DNA from: Bartonella queenslandensis | Lineage (GTDB): Bacteria > Pseudomonadota > Alphaproteobacteria > Rhizobiales > Rhizobiaceae | Direction of reading: 5' to 3' | NCBI RefSeq assembly: GCF_018155095.1 | Contig: NZ_NAAI01000001.1 | Location: 186,001-250,000 of the forward strand | DNA length: 64,000 bases | In this document: positions 50,197 through 61,253 of the stretch, one piece after another | Layout: each line of letters starts with the position of its first letter | How positions within the stretch are numbered: position 1 is the first letter of the stretch | Notes under the pieces: model-generated | The model's input: only the letters and a program-made list of their open reading frames with translations | The model's database searches: none | What the model was told of the DNA's origin: nothing | Position numbers and translations under genes: made by a program

Positions 50197-52020
50197 ATGG
50201 CACTTTCCAAGGTAATTGCTACAGTTACACGAAGGATTTATGAACGCTCTTTACCAACACGAGAAATTTATTTAGATCGTATTGCAAATGCACAGACTCA
50301 TCGTCCCAAGCGGAGTTTTTTGGGATGTGCCAATCAGGCTCATGGTTTTGCTGCTTGTGGTGCAATAGACAAAGAGCGTCTGAAGGGAAATATCGTTGGG
50401 AATATTGGCATTATCACGGCATATAACGATATACTTTCAGCACATCAACCTTTTGAAAAGTTTCCTCACTTAATTAAAGAGGCAGCTCGTATGGTTGGTG
50501 GTGTTGCACAGGTAGCAGGGGGTGTTCCTGCGATGTGCGATGGTGTTACGCAAGGGAATGCGGGGATGGAGCTTTCCCTTTTTTCGCGTGAAGTGATTGC
50601 AATGGCGACAGTAATAAGCCTATCACACGATGTCTTTGATGCAGCATTGTATCTTGGGGTGTGTGATAAAATCGTACCAGGTTTATTGATTGGTGCACTA
50701 ACATTTGGTCACTTACCGGGAATTTTTATACCCGCTGGTCCCATGACAACGGGGCAAGGGAATGATGAAAAAGCAAAAATACGTCAACTTTACGCGGAAA
50801 ATAAAATAGATCGCCAAACACTCTTGGAATCAGAAGCTCGTTCTTATCATGAACCAGGAACATGTACATTCTATGGGACAGCTAACTCAAATCAGGTGAT
50901 ACTAGAAATGATGGGGCTTCATATACCAGGAGCTTCTTTTGTCAATGCGAATACACCGTTGCGTGATGCTTTAACAAAAGAAGCGACAAAGCGTGTACTT
51001 GAAATGACCGATCTTGGTGATCATTATAGACCACTTGGTATGATCATTGATGAGCGTTCTTTTGTGAATGCCATTGTAGGATTAAATGCAACAGGAGGTT
51101 CTACCAATCATACAATTCATTTGATAGCTATCGCTGCGGCTTGCGGTATTCAATTGACATGGCATGATATTGCAGAAATTTCATCCGTTGTGCCTCTTTT
51201 AGCGCGAATTTATCCGAATGGTTTGGCTGATATCAATCATTTTTATGCAGCAGGGGGGATAGGATTTATTATTCGCGAGCTTATTGAAGCTGGTTTAGTG
51301 CATGAAGATGTTTCTACAGTTGTTGGTAAAGATCTTAACGCTTATGCAATTGAAGCAAAGCTTTCTGCTGATGGCTGTGTGGTACGTGAAGCAGCTCTTA
51401 AAGAAAGTGGTGATCATAAGGTATTAGCAGGGTGGAAAAAACCATTTCAATCTGAGGGGGGGATTCGTGTTTTATCGGGAGATTTAGGAACTGCTATTAT
51501 AAAAGTTTCATCTGTTAAATCAGAATATTGGCAAATTAAAGCACCAGTCCTTGTCTTTAATGATCAAGAGGAGCTCCACAAATCTTTTCAATCTGGAGCG
51601 TTACATGATAAAGATTTTATTGCTGTTATTCGCTACCAAGGACCAAAAGCCAATGGCATGCCAGAGCTTCATAAATTAACCACTATTTTAGGGATTTTAC
51701 AAGATCGCGGTCAGAGAATAGCATTGATAACCGACGGCCGTATGTCGGGAGCATCAGGAAAAGTTCCTGCTGCCATTCATGTGACACCAGAAGCTTTGGA
51801 TAATGGTCCCATTGCACGTTTGCAAGATGGTGACATCGTTTTCCTTGATATTTATGGGGGTAAATTAACGCTTTTAGAGGATTTAGCAAAATTTAACGCA
51901 CGAACAATCACACCTCCTGATCTTACAAAAAACGAACAGGGTGTTGGACGTGAACTTTTTCGTGTTTTTCGTCAATCGGTTAATCGTGCAGATCAGGGGG
52001 CATCTGTTTTTATGACGTGA
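50197..52020 (+). CDS. edd: Phosphogluconate dehydratase
   Basis: Converts 6-phosphogluconate to KDPG in the Entner-Doudoroff pathway. The 607-residue sequence follows E. coli Edd closely: IITAYNDILSAHQPFE, GGVPAMCDGVTQG (an Fe-S ligand), SLSHDVFDAALYLGVCDKIV, GTCTFYGTANSNQ (Fe-S ligand), ATGGSTNHTIHL and LITDGRMSGASGKVPAAIHV. MALSKV at 50197 lines up with the E. coli start; an ATG at 50176 with GAGGGGGAG upstream would add seven residues and is also plausible. The aldolase gene eda is not adjacent. Confidence 0.95.
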   Translation: MALSKVIATVTRRIYERSLPTREIYLDRIANAQTHRPKRSFLGCANQAHGFAACGAIDKERLKGNIVGNIGIITAYNDILSAHQPFEKFPHLIKEAARMVGGVAQVAGGVPAMCDGVTQGNAGMELSLFSREVIAMATVISLSHDVFDAALYLGVCDKIVPGLLIGALTFGHLPGIFIPAGPMTTGQGNDEKAKIRQLYAENKIDRQTLLESEARSYHEPGTCTFYGTANSNQVILEMMGLHIPGASFVNANTPLRDALTKEATKRVLEMTDLGDHYRPLGMIIDERSFVNAIVGLNATGGSTNHTIHLIAIAAACGIQLTWHDIAEISSVVPLLARIYPNGLADINHFYAAGGIGFIIRELIEAGLVHEDVSTVVGKDLNAYAIEAKLSADGCVVREAALKESGDHKVLAGWKKPFQSEGGIRVLSGDLGTAIIKVSSVKSEYWQIKAPVLVFNDQEELHKSFQSGALHDKDFIAVIRYQGPKANGMPELHKLTTILGILQDRGQRIALITDGRMSGASGKVPAAIHVTPEALDNGPIARLQDGDIVFLDIYGGKLTLLEDLAKFNARTITPPDLTKNEQGVGRELFRVFRQSVNRADQGASVFMT

Positions 52021-52086
52021 GGAATGCAAAAAGAAACAAGATGAACCATGTGCAATGCAACCATGTACAATTAATTGTTACAATTC

Positions 52087-52986
52087 TTAGAATTTTGGTA
52101 CAGGAAGATTGTGTAATCGGGTGGCGGCTTTAAGTGTATTAACCATAAGCATGGCAATAGTCATGGGACCAACACCTCCTGGAACAGGGGTGATTGCAGC
52201 AGCTTTTTCTTTTACGTTTTCAAAATCGACATCCCCTACAAGAAGCGTTTTTCCTACACCTTTTTCTGGAGCTGGAATGCGATTGATGCCTACATCAATA
52301 ACAATAGCATCTTTTTTAATCCAATCTTTTTTAATCATTTGTGGGCGGCCTACAGCTGCCACGAGAATATCGGCGCTCCGACATACATCATCAAGGTCAC
52401 GGGTACGACTATGGGCAATTGTCACAGTAGCATTGGCGCCTGTTAAAAGGGCAGCCATAGGTTTTCCAACAATATTAGAGCGTCCAACAACCACAGCATC
52501 AAGTCCAGATAAATCTTTCCCACAGTGTTGTTCAATCATCATCATAGCTCCCGCTGGTGTGCAGGGAATAATAGCATCTTCAAGTGCATTTGCTGCGAGT
52601 TTTCCTACATTGACATAATGGAAACCATCAACGTCTTTTTGGAAAGCAACGGCTTGTGTTATGCGATTTGTATTGATATGGGCAGGAAGGGGCAGCTGTA
52701 CCAAAATACCATGAATTTTAGGATCAGAATTTAATGCTGCAATAAGTTGAAGGAGCTCTTTTTCTTGTGTTTCTTTGGAAACAACATGTTTGATTGAAAG
52801 AAATCCACATTCTTCAGCTTTTTTATTTTTTGAAGTGACATAGACTTGGCTTGCCGGATCATCTCCAACGATAATAACAGCGATACCAGGTCGTATATTA
52901 TAGTTATTGCGAAGTTTTATGGTTTCAGCCTTAACTTTCACAATAATCTCTTCAGCAAGTTTTTTTCCGTCGATAATATTATTCAT
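52087..52986 (-). CDS. folD: Bifunctional methylene-THF dehydrogenase/cyclohydrolase FolD
   Basis: Interconverts methylene-, methenyl- and 10-formyl-tetrahydrofolate. I use the ATG at 52986 ([14 protein letters not shown]) with GAAAGGG upstream; the longer frame has no support. At 299 residues it has the catalytic Lys region [57 protein letters not shown], the NADP loop [16 protein letters not shown] and [15 protein letters not shown]. Convergent with edd. Confidence 0.96.
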   Translation of the reverse strand: MNNIIDGKKLAEEIIVKVKAETIKLRNNYNIRPGIAVIIVGDDPASQVYVTSKNKKAEECGFLSIKHVVSKETQEKELLQLIAALNSDPKIHGILVQLPLPAHINTNRITQAVAFQKDVDGFHYVNVGKLAANALEDAIIPCTPAGAMMMIEQHCGKDLSGLDAVVVGRSNIVGKPMAALLTGANATVTIAHSRTRDLDDVCRSADILVAAVGRPQMIKKDWIKKDAIVIDVGINRIPAPEKGVGKTLLVGDVDFENVKEKAAAITPVPGGVGPMTIAMLMVNTLKAATRLHNLPVPKF

Positions 52987-53302
52987 GAGAGAGACCCTTT
53001 CGGTAAGGCTGTTTGTTTTTTTGTAAAGCATTTTCTAATAATACGATAGAGTTTTATAGCAATATTCATATGAGAACAGTAAGAATGGCTTGATAATGTT
53101 GTGGATTTATCATTTTAGAATACTTTTAAATAATTGCTTTATAAAAAAGCAGCAATATTGCTGTTTGAATAAACTTTGGATAAAGAACAAAAATAATGAA
53201 AATACAAAATGGGTAAGGTCAATTATAGGGTTATAAAAAGCCTCTTAACGATTATTTAAGTTTATTTTAATCTTGTATAGGGGGTGCGTGTAGAGGGATA
53301 TT

Positions 53303-55184
53303 GTGCGCATCAGAATAATAAAATTTTTGAGCGGAATTTTTATTACAATTATCTTTTTATTTGGAGTGGGGATTTTCGTTTTACCTTATCTTGTTTCTAC
53401 GGATATGATTCGTGTTCGTTTAGTGCAAGAGTTGAGTGCATGGACAGGTTATAATGTGCAATTGCGTGATCCACCGCGGTTAAATCTTTTTCCTTATCCT
53501 AAAGCGTTACTTTCCGGTGTTATTTTATCATCAAAAATAGATGATGTTGCGCCATTAATGGAAGCTGAATCAATAGAAGTCGATCTTTCTGTTGTTGATC
53601 TTTTTGGAGGACGTGTTTCTTTTTCAGAGACACGGATTGTGCATCCTCAATTTGTTATGGAAAAGCCTGTTAAAACAATGGCGGCTTTTTTTGATCGCTT
53701 TTCTTTCTCATAAGGTGCTTTAGGATTGGCCATACGCAAGACGCGTGAAATATTAAAGCATAACCCCGAACATCCAGAGATAGAACACCTTTTAAAACAA
53801 CCTTTTGGACGGGTTGTCATTGAAAATGGTACCCTTGTATATCATGATAGCCTCTCAGGATCAGTAGAAAAAATAACAGGATTAAATGCGACTTTAGATT
53901 GGCCAGAATCGAATCAGGAAGTACGATTTCGTGCAGATGCTTGTTGGCGCGGAGAATTTACAAAATTATCAATTGATGCTTCTCAAGCATTATTACTTTT
54001 GGCAGGAGAAAAAAGCCAAATTAAAGCAAGTCTTAATTCTGTACGTGGGGGAATAACTTTTACAGGATAGGCTCGGTTATCTGAATATTATATTTTTGAT
54101 GGGAAAATATCGATGCGCTCTCCAGTATGGAATCAGACTTTGTCTTGGATTGGAGGGAAACAGTTTTGGAGACATAGATTAAAAATTCCCATTGTATGGG
54201 AATCTCATTTTTTAGCGCGACCAATGTATATCCAAATGCACAATGTTGCATTTACGATGGGGAAAGCCAATGCACGTGGAGCTTTGAAATTTGATTTTCA
54301 AGATTATGTACCAAATGTCATGGGCTCTTTAGCATTTGATAACCTAGACATTAACCTTTTGGACTCAATGTTTTTTTCGGTTAAAGAGAAAAATTCATAT
54401 CTTTGATATGGCGCTTTGGGATTGTATTGGGGTGGATATACGACTTTCTGCACCACAAGCCAAAGTAGGAAATATTTCACTCACAAATTTAGCTGCTGCA
54501 ATACAGATAAGAAATGGGCATGGTATTTTTGATCTTGGACATGCCAATATTTGGGGGAGATCCGTTCAAAGTAATATTGAAATTATGCCATCTGGACAAG
54601 AAATACGTATTGGAGGAACGATGTCAGGGGCTTCTATTGATACGCAGGAGGCTTTAGAAACCTTAGGGTTTATTCCATTTGTACAGAGCAAAACAAATTT
54701 TACCGCAACGATACAAACACGTGCAGGTTTTTGGATGGAAGTTTTTACAAAGATGCAGGGTGAATTAACATTGAAGATGTCTTCTGGTTGGCTCTTAGGG
54801 TATGATTTGAATGAATTACAAACAAAACTTTCAAACAAACAACAATTTCTTTTAACAATTAATGATTCTCTCTCCACAAATTTTGAACACTGGAATATTC
54901 AGGCAAGCTTTTCAGAAAGGGTGATGAAGGTGACAGAGTCATTAATGCGTACAGCAGACTTGAGTTTATCCATACAGGGGGCTGTTCCAATGGCTATTGC
55001 TCAAGGGCAGCAGAATGAATTGATATTACAGGCACAATTGCGCAAAAATTATAGGTCAGAAACTTTATGTAAAGATGTTCAATGCCTTGCTAACAGCCTT
55101 GCATGGCCTTTTACATTTTCTCTGAGCTTTAAAGGACAAGATCATGGTAATTTTCTGATTACAAAAGACATTGATACAGATTGA
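53303..55184 (+). pseudogene. AsmA-family membrane assembly protein, broken
   Basis: A GTG at 53303 (GAGGGA upstream) starts IRIIKFLSGIFITIIFLFGV, an N-terminal membrane helix, followed by LSAWTGYNVQLRDPPRLNLF and PYPKALLSGVIL, the usual opening of AsmA/TamB-like proteins that span the periplasm in lipid transport. An in-frame TAA at 53711 and TAG at 54068 separate pieces that share a frame; a frameshift near 54405 leads to the last 258 codons (VDIRLSAPQAKVGNISLTNL). About 627 codons in total, normal for this family. The lesions are few, so inactivation looks recent. It is outside the tRNA-His island. Confidence 0.75.
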
Positions 55185-55504
55185 GCATTGTTTTTCATCT
55201 GTATAACACTCTATTCTGTTATGATAATTCGTCTATTTGTAATTTAAAGTTGTTTTTTAATTTAAAGAAGAGATTTCAATATAGTAAAATTCTTTCATTT
55301 TAAATCTGTTCGTGATGAAACCAAAACCCTTCCCCTCTTTCATAAGTGCAGTTGGTATGTAGACAAATGATTGAAGAGGGGAATAAAAACGCCTCTCTAT
55401 GGAATCTCTTTAAATACAAGAGATTCATAATATGAGTGCAAATCTTAGAAAATTGCTAAAAACATTTTGTTGCATTAAAACTTTAAGGGCATATCTGTTA
55501 GTGT
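55185..55504. other. Spacer after the asmA-like pseudogene
   Basis: About 320 bases with no frame. Purine-rich and direct short runs (CCCTCTTTCATAAG near 55335, GAAGAGGGGAATAAAAA near 55372) do not form a convincing hairpin. Confidence 0.35.
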
Positions 55505-55648
55505 TTATTGAATCTGAGAAGAAATACCATAGCCATCTTCGATAACTGCATGCTTTCCATCTGCTCCAACAGAACCAATTCCCACCGTAATCACAATAAA
55601 GGCTAAGAGGGTTGTAATCGTAATAATGGTAGCTTTTTTAGCAGACAT
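55505..55648 (-). CDS. 47-residue small membrane or secreted protein
   Basis: A minus-strand ATG at 55648 has GGAGGAAAG six bases upstream, the best kind of Shine-Dalgarno. The frame reads MSAKKATIITITTLLAFIVI, TVGIGSVGADGKHAVIEDGY and GISSQIQ, stop. One hydrophobic helix (residues 7-26) with a lysine-rich start suggests a signal anchor, or a signal peptide cut after VGA. No family recognised. It is divergent from rsmE. Confidence 0.55.
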   Translation of the reverse strand: MSAKKATIITITTLLAFIVITVGIGSVGADGKHAVIEDGYGISSQIQ

Positions 55649-55881
55649 ATCTTTCCTCCACTGATGCATTAATAACCGAATGCAAAGATGAATGGTGTAT
55701 TATTTAAACTTTTATGAAAGCAGAATCACTTAATGATCTATAGGTTCCCATCATTATCTCATAAAGCTAAAAAACTCTATAATTCTTTGAATATATTATA
55801 GCGCTATAGATATAATTTTTTCTTTTTGTTATATATTTTTCTCTATTTCTCGATGATGATAGTGAGCATTGGCAAGATTTT

Positions 55882-56625
55882 ATGCGCATAAATTATAAAC
55901 TTAAAAGATTATTTATTCGACAGACATTGGCTTTGAATGAAGAAATAAAGATAGAGGGGGCACAAGCTTCTTATCTTGTGCATGTTTTGCGGATGAAAGA
56001 AGGAGCGGAAATACTACTTTTTAATGGACAGGATGGTGAGTGGCTTGCTAAACTCCTTATTGTTAAGAAAAAATTTGTCGTGGTTCAGCTTATCCATCAA
56101 GAAAGATTACAAACGACACATTCCAATCTTATTTATTGCTTTGCTCCACTCAAAAATGCGCGGTTGGATTATATGGTGCAGAAAGCTGTTGAAATGGGGG
56201 TATCGGTTCTGCAGCCTGTTATAACGCACCATACTCAGGTCACACGTATCAATATGGCGCGTATGGAAGCGAATGTTATCGAAGCTTCTGAACAATGTGG
56301 CATTTTATCTCTCCCTGAATGTGTATCGGCTCTATCATTAGCAGAGCTTTTAGAACGTTGGGATGAGACACAGCCTTTATTCTTTTGTGATGAAGAGCAT
56401 AAACCTCATAATCCATTACTTTCTTTTAAGAAGTGTGATGTTACAACGCCTGGTGTTCTCATTGGACCAGAAGGTGGGTTTAGTGAAGAAGAGCGGAGCT
56501 TTTTAAAAAAGCATCCTTTTGTGGTACCAATATCATTAGGTCCACGCATTTTACGCGCTGACACTGCGGCTGTTGCAGCTTTGGCTCTTCTTAATGCTAC
56601 CGTGGGGGATTGGTCAATGGATTGA
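55882..56625 (+). CDS. rsmE: 16S rRNA m3U1498 methyltransferase RsmE
   Basis: Methylates U1498 of 16S rRNA in the 30S subunit. The 247-residue SPOUT-class protein has the N-terminal PUA-like part (YLVHVLRMKEGAEILLFNGQ), CFAPLKNARLDYMVQKAVEM, and the knot-forming C terminus GVLIGPEGGFSEEERSFL and ISLGPRILRADTAAVAALAL, the RsmE signature. 70 bases separate it from gshA; rsmE-gshA adjacency is common in Rhizobiales. Confidence 0.94.
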   Translation: MRINYKLKRLFIRQTLALNEEIKIEGAQASYLVHVLRMKEGAEILLFNGQDGEWLAKLLIVKKKFVVVQLIHQERLQTTHSNLIYCFAPLKNARLDYMVQKAVEMGVSVLQPVITHHTQVTRINMARMEANVIEASEQCGILSLPECVSALSLAELLERWDETQPLFFCDEEHKPHNPLLSFKKCDVTTPGVLIGPEGGFSEEERSFLKKHPFVVPISLGPRILRADTAAVAALALLNATVGDWSMD

Positions 56626-56693
56626 GATGTCTGTAAAATCATTCTAAATAATTCATTTAAGATGATAACACCAATGATAGGATACGATAAGTT

Positions 56694-58067
56694 ATGGCGC
56701 TTGATATAATGGATGAAAGTGAAGTTTATAACTTAGATTCCTTGGTTAGTTATTTCCAAGGGGGGTATAAAGCAGAAGATGATTGGCGTATTGGTACAGA
56801 ACATGAAAAATTTCCGTTTTACAGAGAGGGTTTTCGGCCTGTTCCTTATGACGGTAAGAGGGGAATCCGAGCGCTATTAGAGGGGATGCAAAGTGCTTTA
56901 GGATGGAAACCTATTTTAGATGAAGGAAATATTATTGGGCTCGTAGGTTCAGTTGAACAGGGAGCTATTTCTTTGGAACCTGGAGGACAGTTTGAATTAT
57001 CTGGAGCACCATTAAAAACAGTAGGTGATACGTATCACGAGTTGATGGAACATTTAGCTCTTCTCAAGAAAATTGCAGAACCATTGGGTATTGGTTTTTT
57101 GGGGATAGGAGCTAGTCCAAAGTGGACGTTAGCTGAAACGCCGAAAATGCCAAAATCACGTTATAAGATTATGACTGATTATATGCCAAAAGTTGGGCAT
57201 AATGGTCTTAATATGATGTATCGCACATCAACAGTTCAGGTTAATCTTGATTTTTCATCTGAAAGCGATATGCGGCGAAAAATGCAAGTATCCATGAAGT
57301 TACAGTCCATTGCAACCGCATTATTTGCCAGTTCACCTTTTACAGAAGGACGCCCAAATGGCTTTTTGTCATGGCGTTCTGAAATTTGGCGTGATACAGA
57401 TAATCAGAGGACAGGCGTTCTTCCCTTTATATTTTCTGAGCGTTTTGGTTTTGCTGATTACGTTGAATGGGCCCTTGATGTTCCCATGTATTTTGTTGTA
57501 CGTGATGGTCGTTATTATGATTGCACACATATAACGTTTCGTCAGTTTATGCATGGAGCATTAAGAGGACAAGTTGCAAATTCAATTCCAAACATGGGAG
57601 ATTGGATGAACCACTTATCAACGTTATTTCCTGAAGTCCGCTTAAAAAGATTTTTAGAAATGAGAGGAGCTGATTGCGGTTCTTGGAAGCGCATCTGCGC
57701 ATTGTCGGCTTTTTGGGTTGGGCTTCTTTATGATAGAGAAGCGCTTAACGAGGCAGAGGCCTTGACCAAAGATTGGTGTTTTGAAGAGGTTTTAGATATG
57801 CGCCAACGCGTTCCCAAAGAAGGGTTAAAAACCCCTTTTCGTCAAACCATTCTTTTAGAATTGGCACGTCAAGCTATCGCTATTGCTCGCAAGGGCTTAA
57901 AAAATCGCAAACAGTATGATGCAAATAGTTTTGATGAAACAAATTTTCTTAACCCTTTAGAAGAGGTTGTGGCAACGGGTCAAACAGATGCTGAAAAACT
58001 TTTATCCCATTATTCTTCTATTTGGGATGAGTCTGTCGAACCTGTATTTTTAGAATATGCCTATTAA
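56694..58067 (+). CDS. gshA: Glutamate-cysteine ligase (GCS2/plant-type)
   Basis: First and rate-limiting step of glutathione synthesis. 457 residues of the class found in plants and alphaproteobacteria rather than the E. coli type: WRIGTEHEKFPFYREGFRPV at the substrate site, ISLEPGGQFELSGAPLKTV with catalytic acids, MMYRTSTVQVNLDFSSESDM, and WRDTDNQRTGVLPFIF. Complete and of normal length. With the cystine transporter and grxC it forms a thiol-related set in this neighbourhood, though not one operon. Confidence 0.95.
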   Translation: MALDIMDESEVYNLDSLVSYFQGGYKAEDDWRIGTEHEKFPFYREGFRPVPYDGKRGIRALLEGMQSALGWKPILDEGNIIGLVGSVEQGAISLEPGGQFELSGAPLKTVGDTYHELMEHLALLKKIAEPLGIGFLGIGASPKWTLAETPKMPKSRYKIMTDYMPKVGHNGLNMMYRTSTVQVNLDFSSESDMRRKMQVSMKLQSIATALFASSPFTEGRPNGFLSWRSEIWRDTDNQRTGVLPFIFSERFGFADYVEWALDVPMYFVVRDGRYYDCTHITFRQFMHGALRGQVANSIPNMGDWMNHLSTLFPEVRLKRFLEMRGADCGSWKRICALSAFWVGLLYDREALNEAEALTKDWCFEEVLDMRQRVPKEGLKTPFRQTILLELARQAIAIARKGLKNRKQYDANSFDETNFLNPLEEVVATGQTDAEKLLSHYSSIWDESVEPVFLEYAY

Positions 58068-58396
58068 ATTTGAAGAAAAGACATTTTGTACTTTTTTAAA
58101 AATTGCATATCTTCGTAGTGGTTTATTCATTCATTTGTTTTAGAGAAACTATCCACTCTTACTTTCAAATTTTCTCATAAAGGGATACAATACAAAGACC
58201 TCTTGCTCACTGCAGATTACGACGATCACGATATTTCCATAACCTCCATGTTATAATTCTATGCTAATATATCTTTGTGCTAAAGGTGATTTGATCTATT
58301 GAGCTTTTTATAAAACATTTTTTACCCACTTGGCTCATTCCTTTTATGAAGAGGGCAGAAAATAATTTTTTGCTTAAAAATAGGGGATAAAAAACA
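58068..58396. other. Spacer after gshA
   Basis: AT-rich; nothing recognised. No terminator with a convincing stem. Confidence 0.35.
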
Positions 58397-58525
58397 TTAT
58401 TTTTGCTCAGTAGCTTCAATGTTGCTTATAGGAATATGAAGCGTTTTATTCTGTAGAATAAAATACAAAATTTTATTTTGTTGTGCTGGTAAGCCACAAA
58501 CACTTCTTTTATTATTTAAAAACAT
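58397..58525 (-). CDS. Possible 42-residue protein or C-terminal gene remnant
   Basis: The minus strand reads MFLNNKRSVCGLPAQQNKIL, YFILQNKTLHIPISNIEATE, QK, stop. The composition looks like real protein, but no ribosome binding site precedes the ATG, so it may be the end of a decayed larger gene. Part of the frame overlaps a small hairpin (TTTTATTC/GAATAAAA, 58444-58463). No family recognised. Confidence 0.2.
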   Translation of the reverse strand: MFLNNKRSVCGLPAQQNKILYFILQNKTLHIPISNIEATEQK

Positions 58526-58952
58526 AGAGTATGCTTCTTAACAGTTTGTTGCTTCCATTTTTTAATAGCAAGACTGCGTAGGGATTCTATACTTTTATCA
58601 TTATATGATAAATTATACAGTCATCGTGCAGGCAATAGCGGCATTTTTTAAATGGGTAGGGAAATTAGAGGGGATTATTTTCTTTAAGACAGGATGTTTG
58701 TTTTTTTCGGTTAATGCGCGTTGGAGAATCTAGAAACGTATTCAAACATCTAATTCCTAAAGTCTGCTTCAAGTTTTGAGAGGAAAATATTTTTTTTCAA
58801 TAAATTAAGGAGTAGCCTATTTGAATACTTAGCAAATCTCCATATTAGGATTCTTTACCTAAAAAGAGCAAATCACCTACAAAAAAGTATCTTGGGGTAA
58901 TACTTTTAAATATCTAATTATGAAGATTCAATTTTTCGTTTTCTATCTTACT
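58526..58952. other. Spacer
   Basis: About 430 bases between two small minus-strand frames. Nothing recognised. Confidence 0.35.
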
Positions 58953-59153
58953 CTAAAACATTTTTATATATTCTTTTGCTATTTCCTCTTTGTCGCGATA
59001 TTCTGAGTCTCTAAAGTTTTTATTGAGGTATGACTGATAAAGTTCATCGTACAGATTCAGATCGTTCACTTTTGTATATCCAAATGATACTAATACAGCA
59101 AACACAAGTATCAATAGAGAAGATAACACAATAAATGCTATGGTACGTTTCAT
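58953..59153 (-). CDS. 66-residue signal-anchored small protein
   Basis: Begins MKRTIAFIVLSSLLILVFAV, a clear signal peptide or anchor, followed by a charged, helical tail (YQSYLNKNFRDSEYRDKEEI). AAGGAG lies about ten bases before the ATG at 59153. No family recognised. Isolated in AT-rich DNA. Confidence 0.5.
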   Translation of the reverse strand: MKRTIAFIVLSSLLILVFAVLVSFGYTKVNDLNLYDELYQSYLNKNFRDSEYRDKEEIAKEYIKMF

Positions 59154-59897
59154 GAGTGATTTAACTCCTTATCTTTGATAAATAGACCGATATTGAATAC
59201 AGCTATTATGACGGTTGATATCACTTAATTTGGTTATATCGACAGGATATATGGTATTTTTGTTGGTATTGTGTTTTATAGTGTATAGAGTGATTTTATA
59301 TATTATTAGTTGTATTTCTTTTGAATAGGCATTGTGGTTTTAAAGCTTTCACATTTGTGATTTTTTGTTATTAAGAGGGCATATTTTATGCCTATAAAGA
59401 GAATTTAAAAAAATAAAAAAGCCTCTTCAAAAAGCTTTCATTGAGAGTACGGTCCATAAAATTGGCAAGAGGAGATTGATGGTTTATTTTCCAGAAAATT
59501 GATGAATGTTTGTTTGTTAATCAATCATTTTTCAAAAAAGCTTTTTTCAATTCAAAAGGCAAAAGAGAAAAAGAAAGCAATAAGGGCATTAATAAAATAA
59601 GATAAGTTAGAATTATTAAGTATTACAATACAATGAATGGTATTGATATTTCTCTCATTAAATTATTTTATAAGATCATAAATTATTAAATAATAGGGAA
59701 ATAAATTTATTTATTTTCCTTAAACAGTTATTTGTAGATAAAAAATTCTCTTTTACTCTATAAATTAAAAAAATAATGACTTTTTAAAAGCCTTGTAAGC
59801 TTTATACCTTAATTTTAAATATTACGTATTGATTTTGAATTATGCATATTATTCATTATCAATCATGACAATAGTGGGTATAGACTGGGCACAGACA
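59154..59897. other. Spacer before the cystine transporter
   Basis: 740 very AT-rich bases. A short duplicated AAAAAGC pattern near 59420-59570 (AAAAAGCCTCTTCAAAAAGC, AAAAAAGCTTTTTTCAA) includes a small AAAAAAGCTTTTTT palindrome at about 59535. No gene. Confidence 0.35.
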
Positions 59898-61253
59898 ATG
59901 ACATTTAATTTTTTCATCAATTTATTTCTATTTGTTATTTTTTTATTATGGATTGCTCACAGTAAGAGAATGCAATGGAGTCTTTCATTCCGTGTTATGC
60001 TAGGGCTTATCCTTGGCTTGATTTTTGGCAGTGTTTTGCAGGTTTTTTATGGAGAGGGTGAAGCCACTTTATTGAAATCCGTTGAATGGTTTAACATTGT
60101 TGGTGAAGGTTATATCTCATTGTTACAAATGATTGTTATGCCACTGGTTTTTGTCTCCATCGTTTCAGCTGTTGCTCATTTACATTCTGTTTATGCTGTT
60201 GGAAAGGTGAGCGTCATAACAATTTCAATATTGCTTATTACGACGGCTCTTTCAGCGTTGGTTGGTGTTTTGGTTGTTAATGCCTTTGGATTAACAGCAA
60301 GTAGTTTGGTACATGAAGGGCAAGCTGTTTCTGCTGTTCTTGGGGATCGTATTTCTCAACTTGGAGATATGAATATACCCAAAATGATTTTGTCCTTTAT
60401 TCCTAAAAATCCCTTTGCTGAGTTAAGTGGAGCCAAGCGTACGTCAATTATCAGTGTTGTTATTTTTGCATCGTTTTTAGGGGCATCGGTTCTTCTTTTA
60501 AAGAAAGATGAGCCAGAAAAAGGAGAAAAAGCGCTTTTATTTATTCAAGTGGCACAAGCTTGGATTATGCGGTTAGTTCGTATTGTGATTGCTTTGACAC
60601 CTTATGGTATTTTTGCTCTTATGACGAAAGTAGGAGCAACTTCGCATATTGCAGATATTTTAAATTTACTTGTTTTTATCATTGCCTCTTATGTCGGCAT
60701 TATGTTAGTTTTTGGAATTCATGGTGTATTACTTGGCATTTCTGGGGTTAATCCTTTTCGTTTTTTCAAAAAAGTTTTACCAGTTTTAACATTTGCTTTT
60801 AGCAGTCGTTCAAGTGCTGCAAGTATTCCTTTGAATATTGAAGCGCAAACACAGTGGATAGGTGTACCGCAATCCATTGCGAGTTTTGCCGCTTCTTTTG
60901 GGGCTACAATTGGACAAAATGGCTGTGCTGGTCTTTATCCAGCGATGCTTGCAACCATGATTGCACCATCGATAGGGGTTAATCCTCTTGATCCTACTTG
61001 GATTGCTACGCTTGTTGGAATTGTAACGTTGAGTTCTATTGGTGTTGCGGGTGTGGGGGGAGGGGCTATTTTTGCTGCATTGATTGTGTTACCAATTATG
61101 GGGCTTCCTATTACTTTGGTTGCTGTACTTATCTCTATTGAGCCGCTGATTGATATGGGGCGTACCGCTTTAAACGTGAGTGATTCAATGGTAGCTGGAA
61201 CGATCACCAGTCAAATATTACAGACAACGGATAAAAGTATTTTAAAAAAATGA
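59898..61253 (+). CDS. tcyP: L-cystine transporter TcyP (dicarboxylate/amino acid:cation symporter family)
   Basis: Takes up cystine by sodium or proton symport. Over its whole length it parallels E. coli TcyP (YdjN): [96 protein letters not shown] and [19 protein letters not shown]. The start at 59898 ([10 protein letters not shown]) aligns with the E. coli protein; the frame is open to 59829, and an ATG at 59865 is also possible, none with a good ribosome binding site. Eight membrane helices plus two re-entrant loops expected. Confidence 0.92.
   Translation: MTFNFFINLFLFVIFLLWIAHSKRMQWSLSFRVMLGLILGLIFGSVLQVFYGEGEATLLKSVEWFNIVGEGYISLLQMIVMPLVFVSIVSAVAHLHSVYAVGKVSVITISILLITTALSALVGVLVVNAFGLTASSLVHEGQAVSAVLGDRISQLGDMNIPKMILSFIPKNPFAELSGAKRTSIISVVIFASFLGASVLLLKKDEPEKGEKALLFIQVAQAWIMRLVRIVIALTPYGIFALMTKVGATSHIADILNLLVFIIASYVGIMLVFGIHGVLLGISGVNPFRFFKKVLPVLTFAFSSRSSAASIPLNIEAQTQWIGVPQSIASFAASFGATIGQNGCAGLYPAMLATMIAPSIGVNPLDPTWIATLVGIVTLSSIGVAGVGGGAIFAALIVLPIMGLPITLVAVLISIEPLIDMGRTALNVSDSMVAGTITSQILQTTDKSILKK

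Noticed and set aside
52109..52618. 169-codon plus-strand frame
   Set aside because: Antisense of folD.
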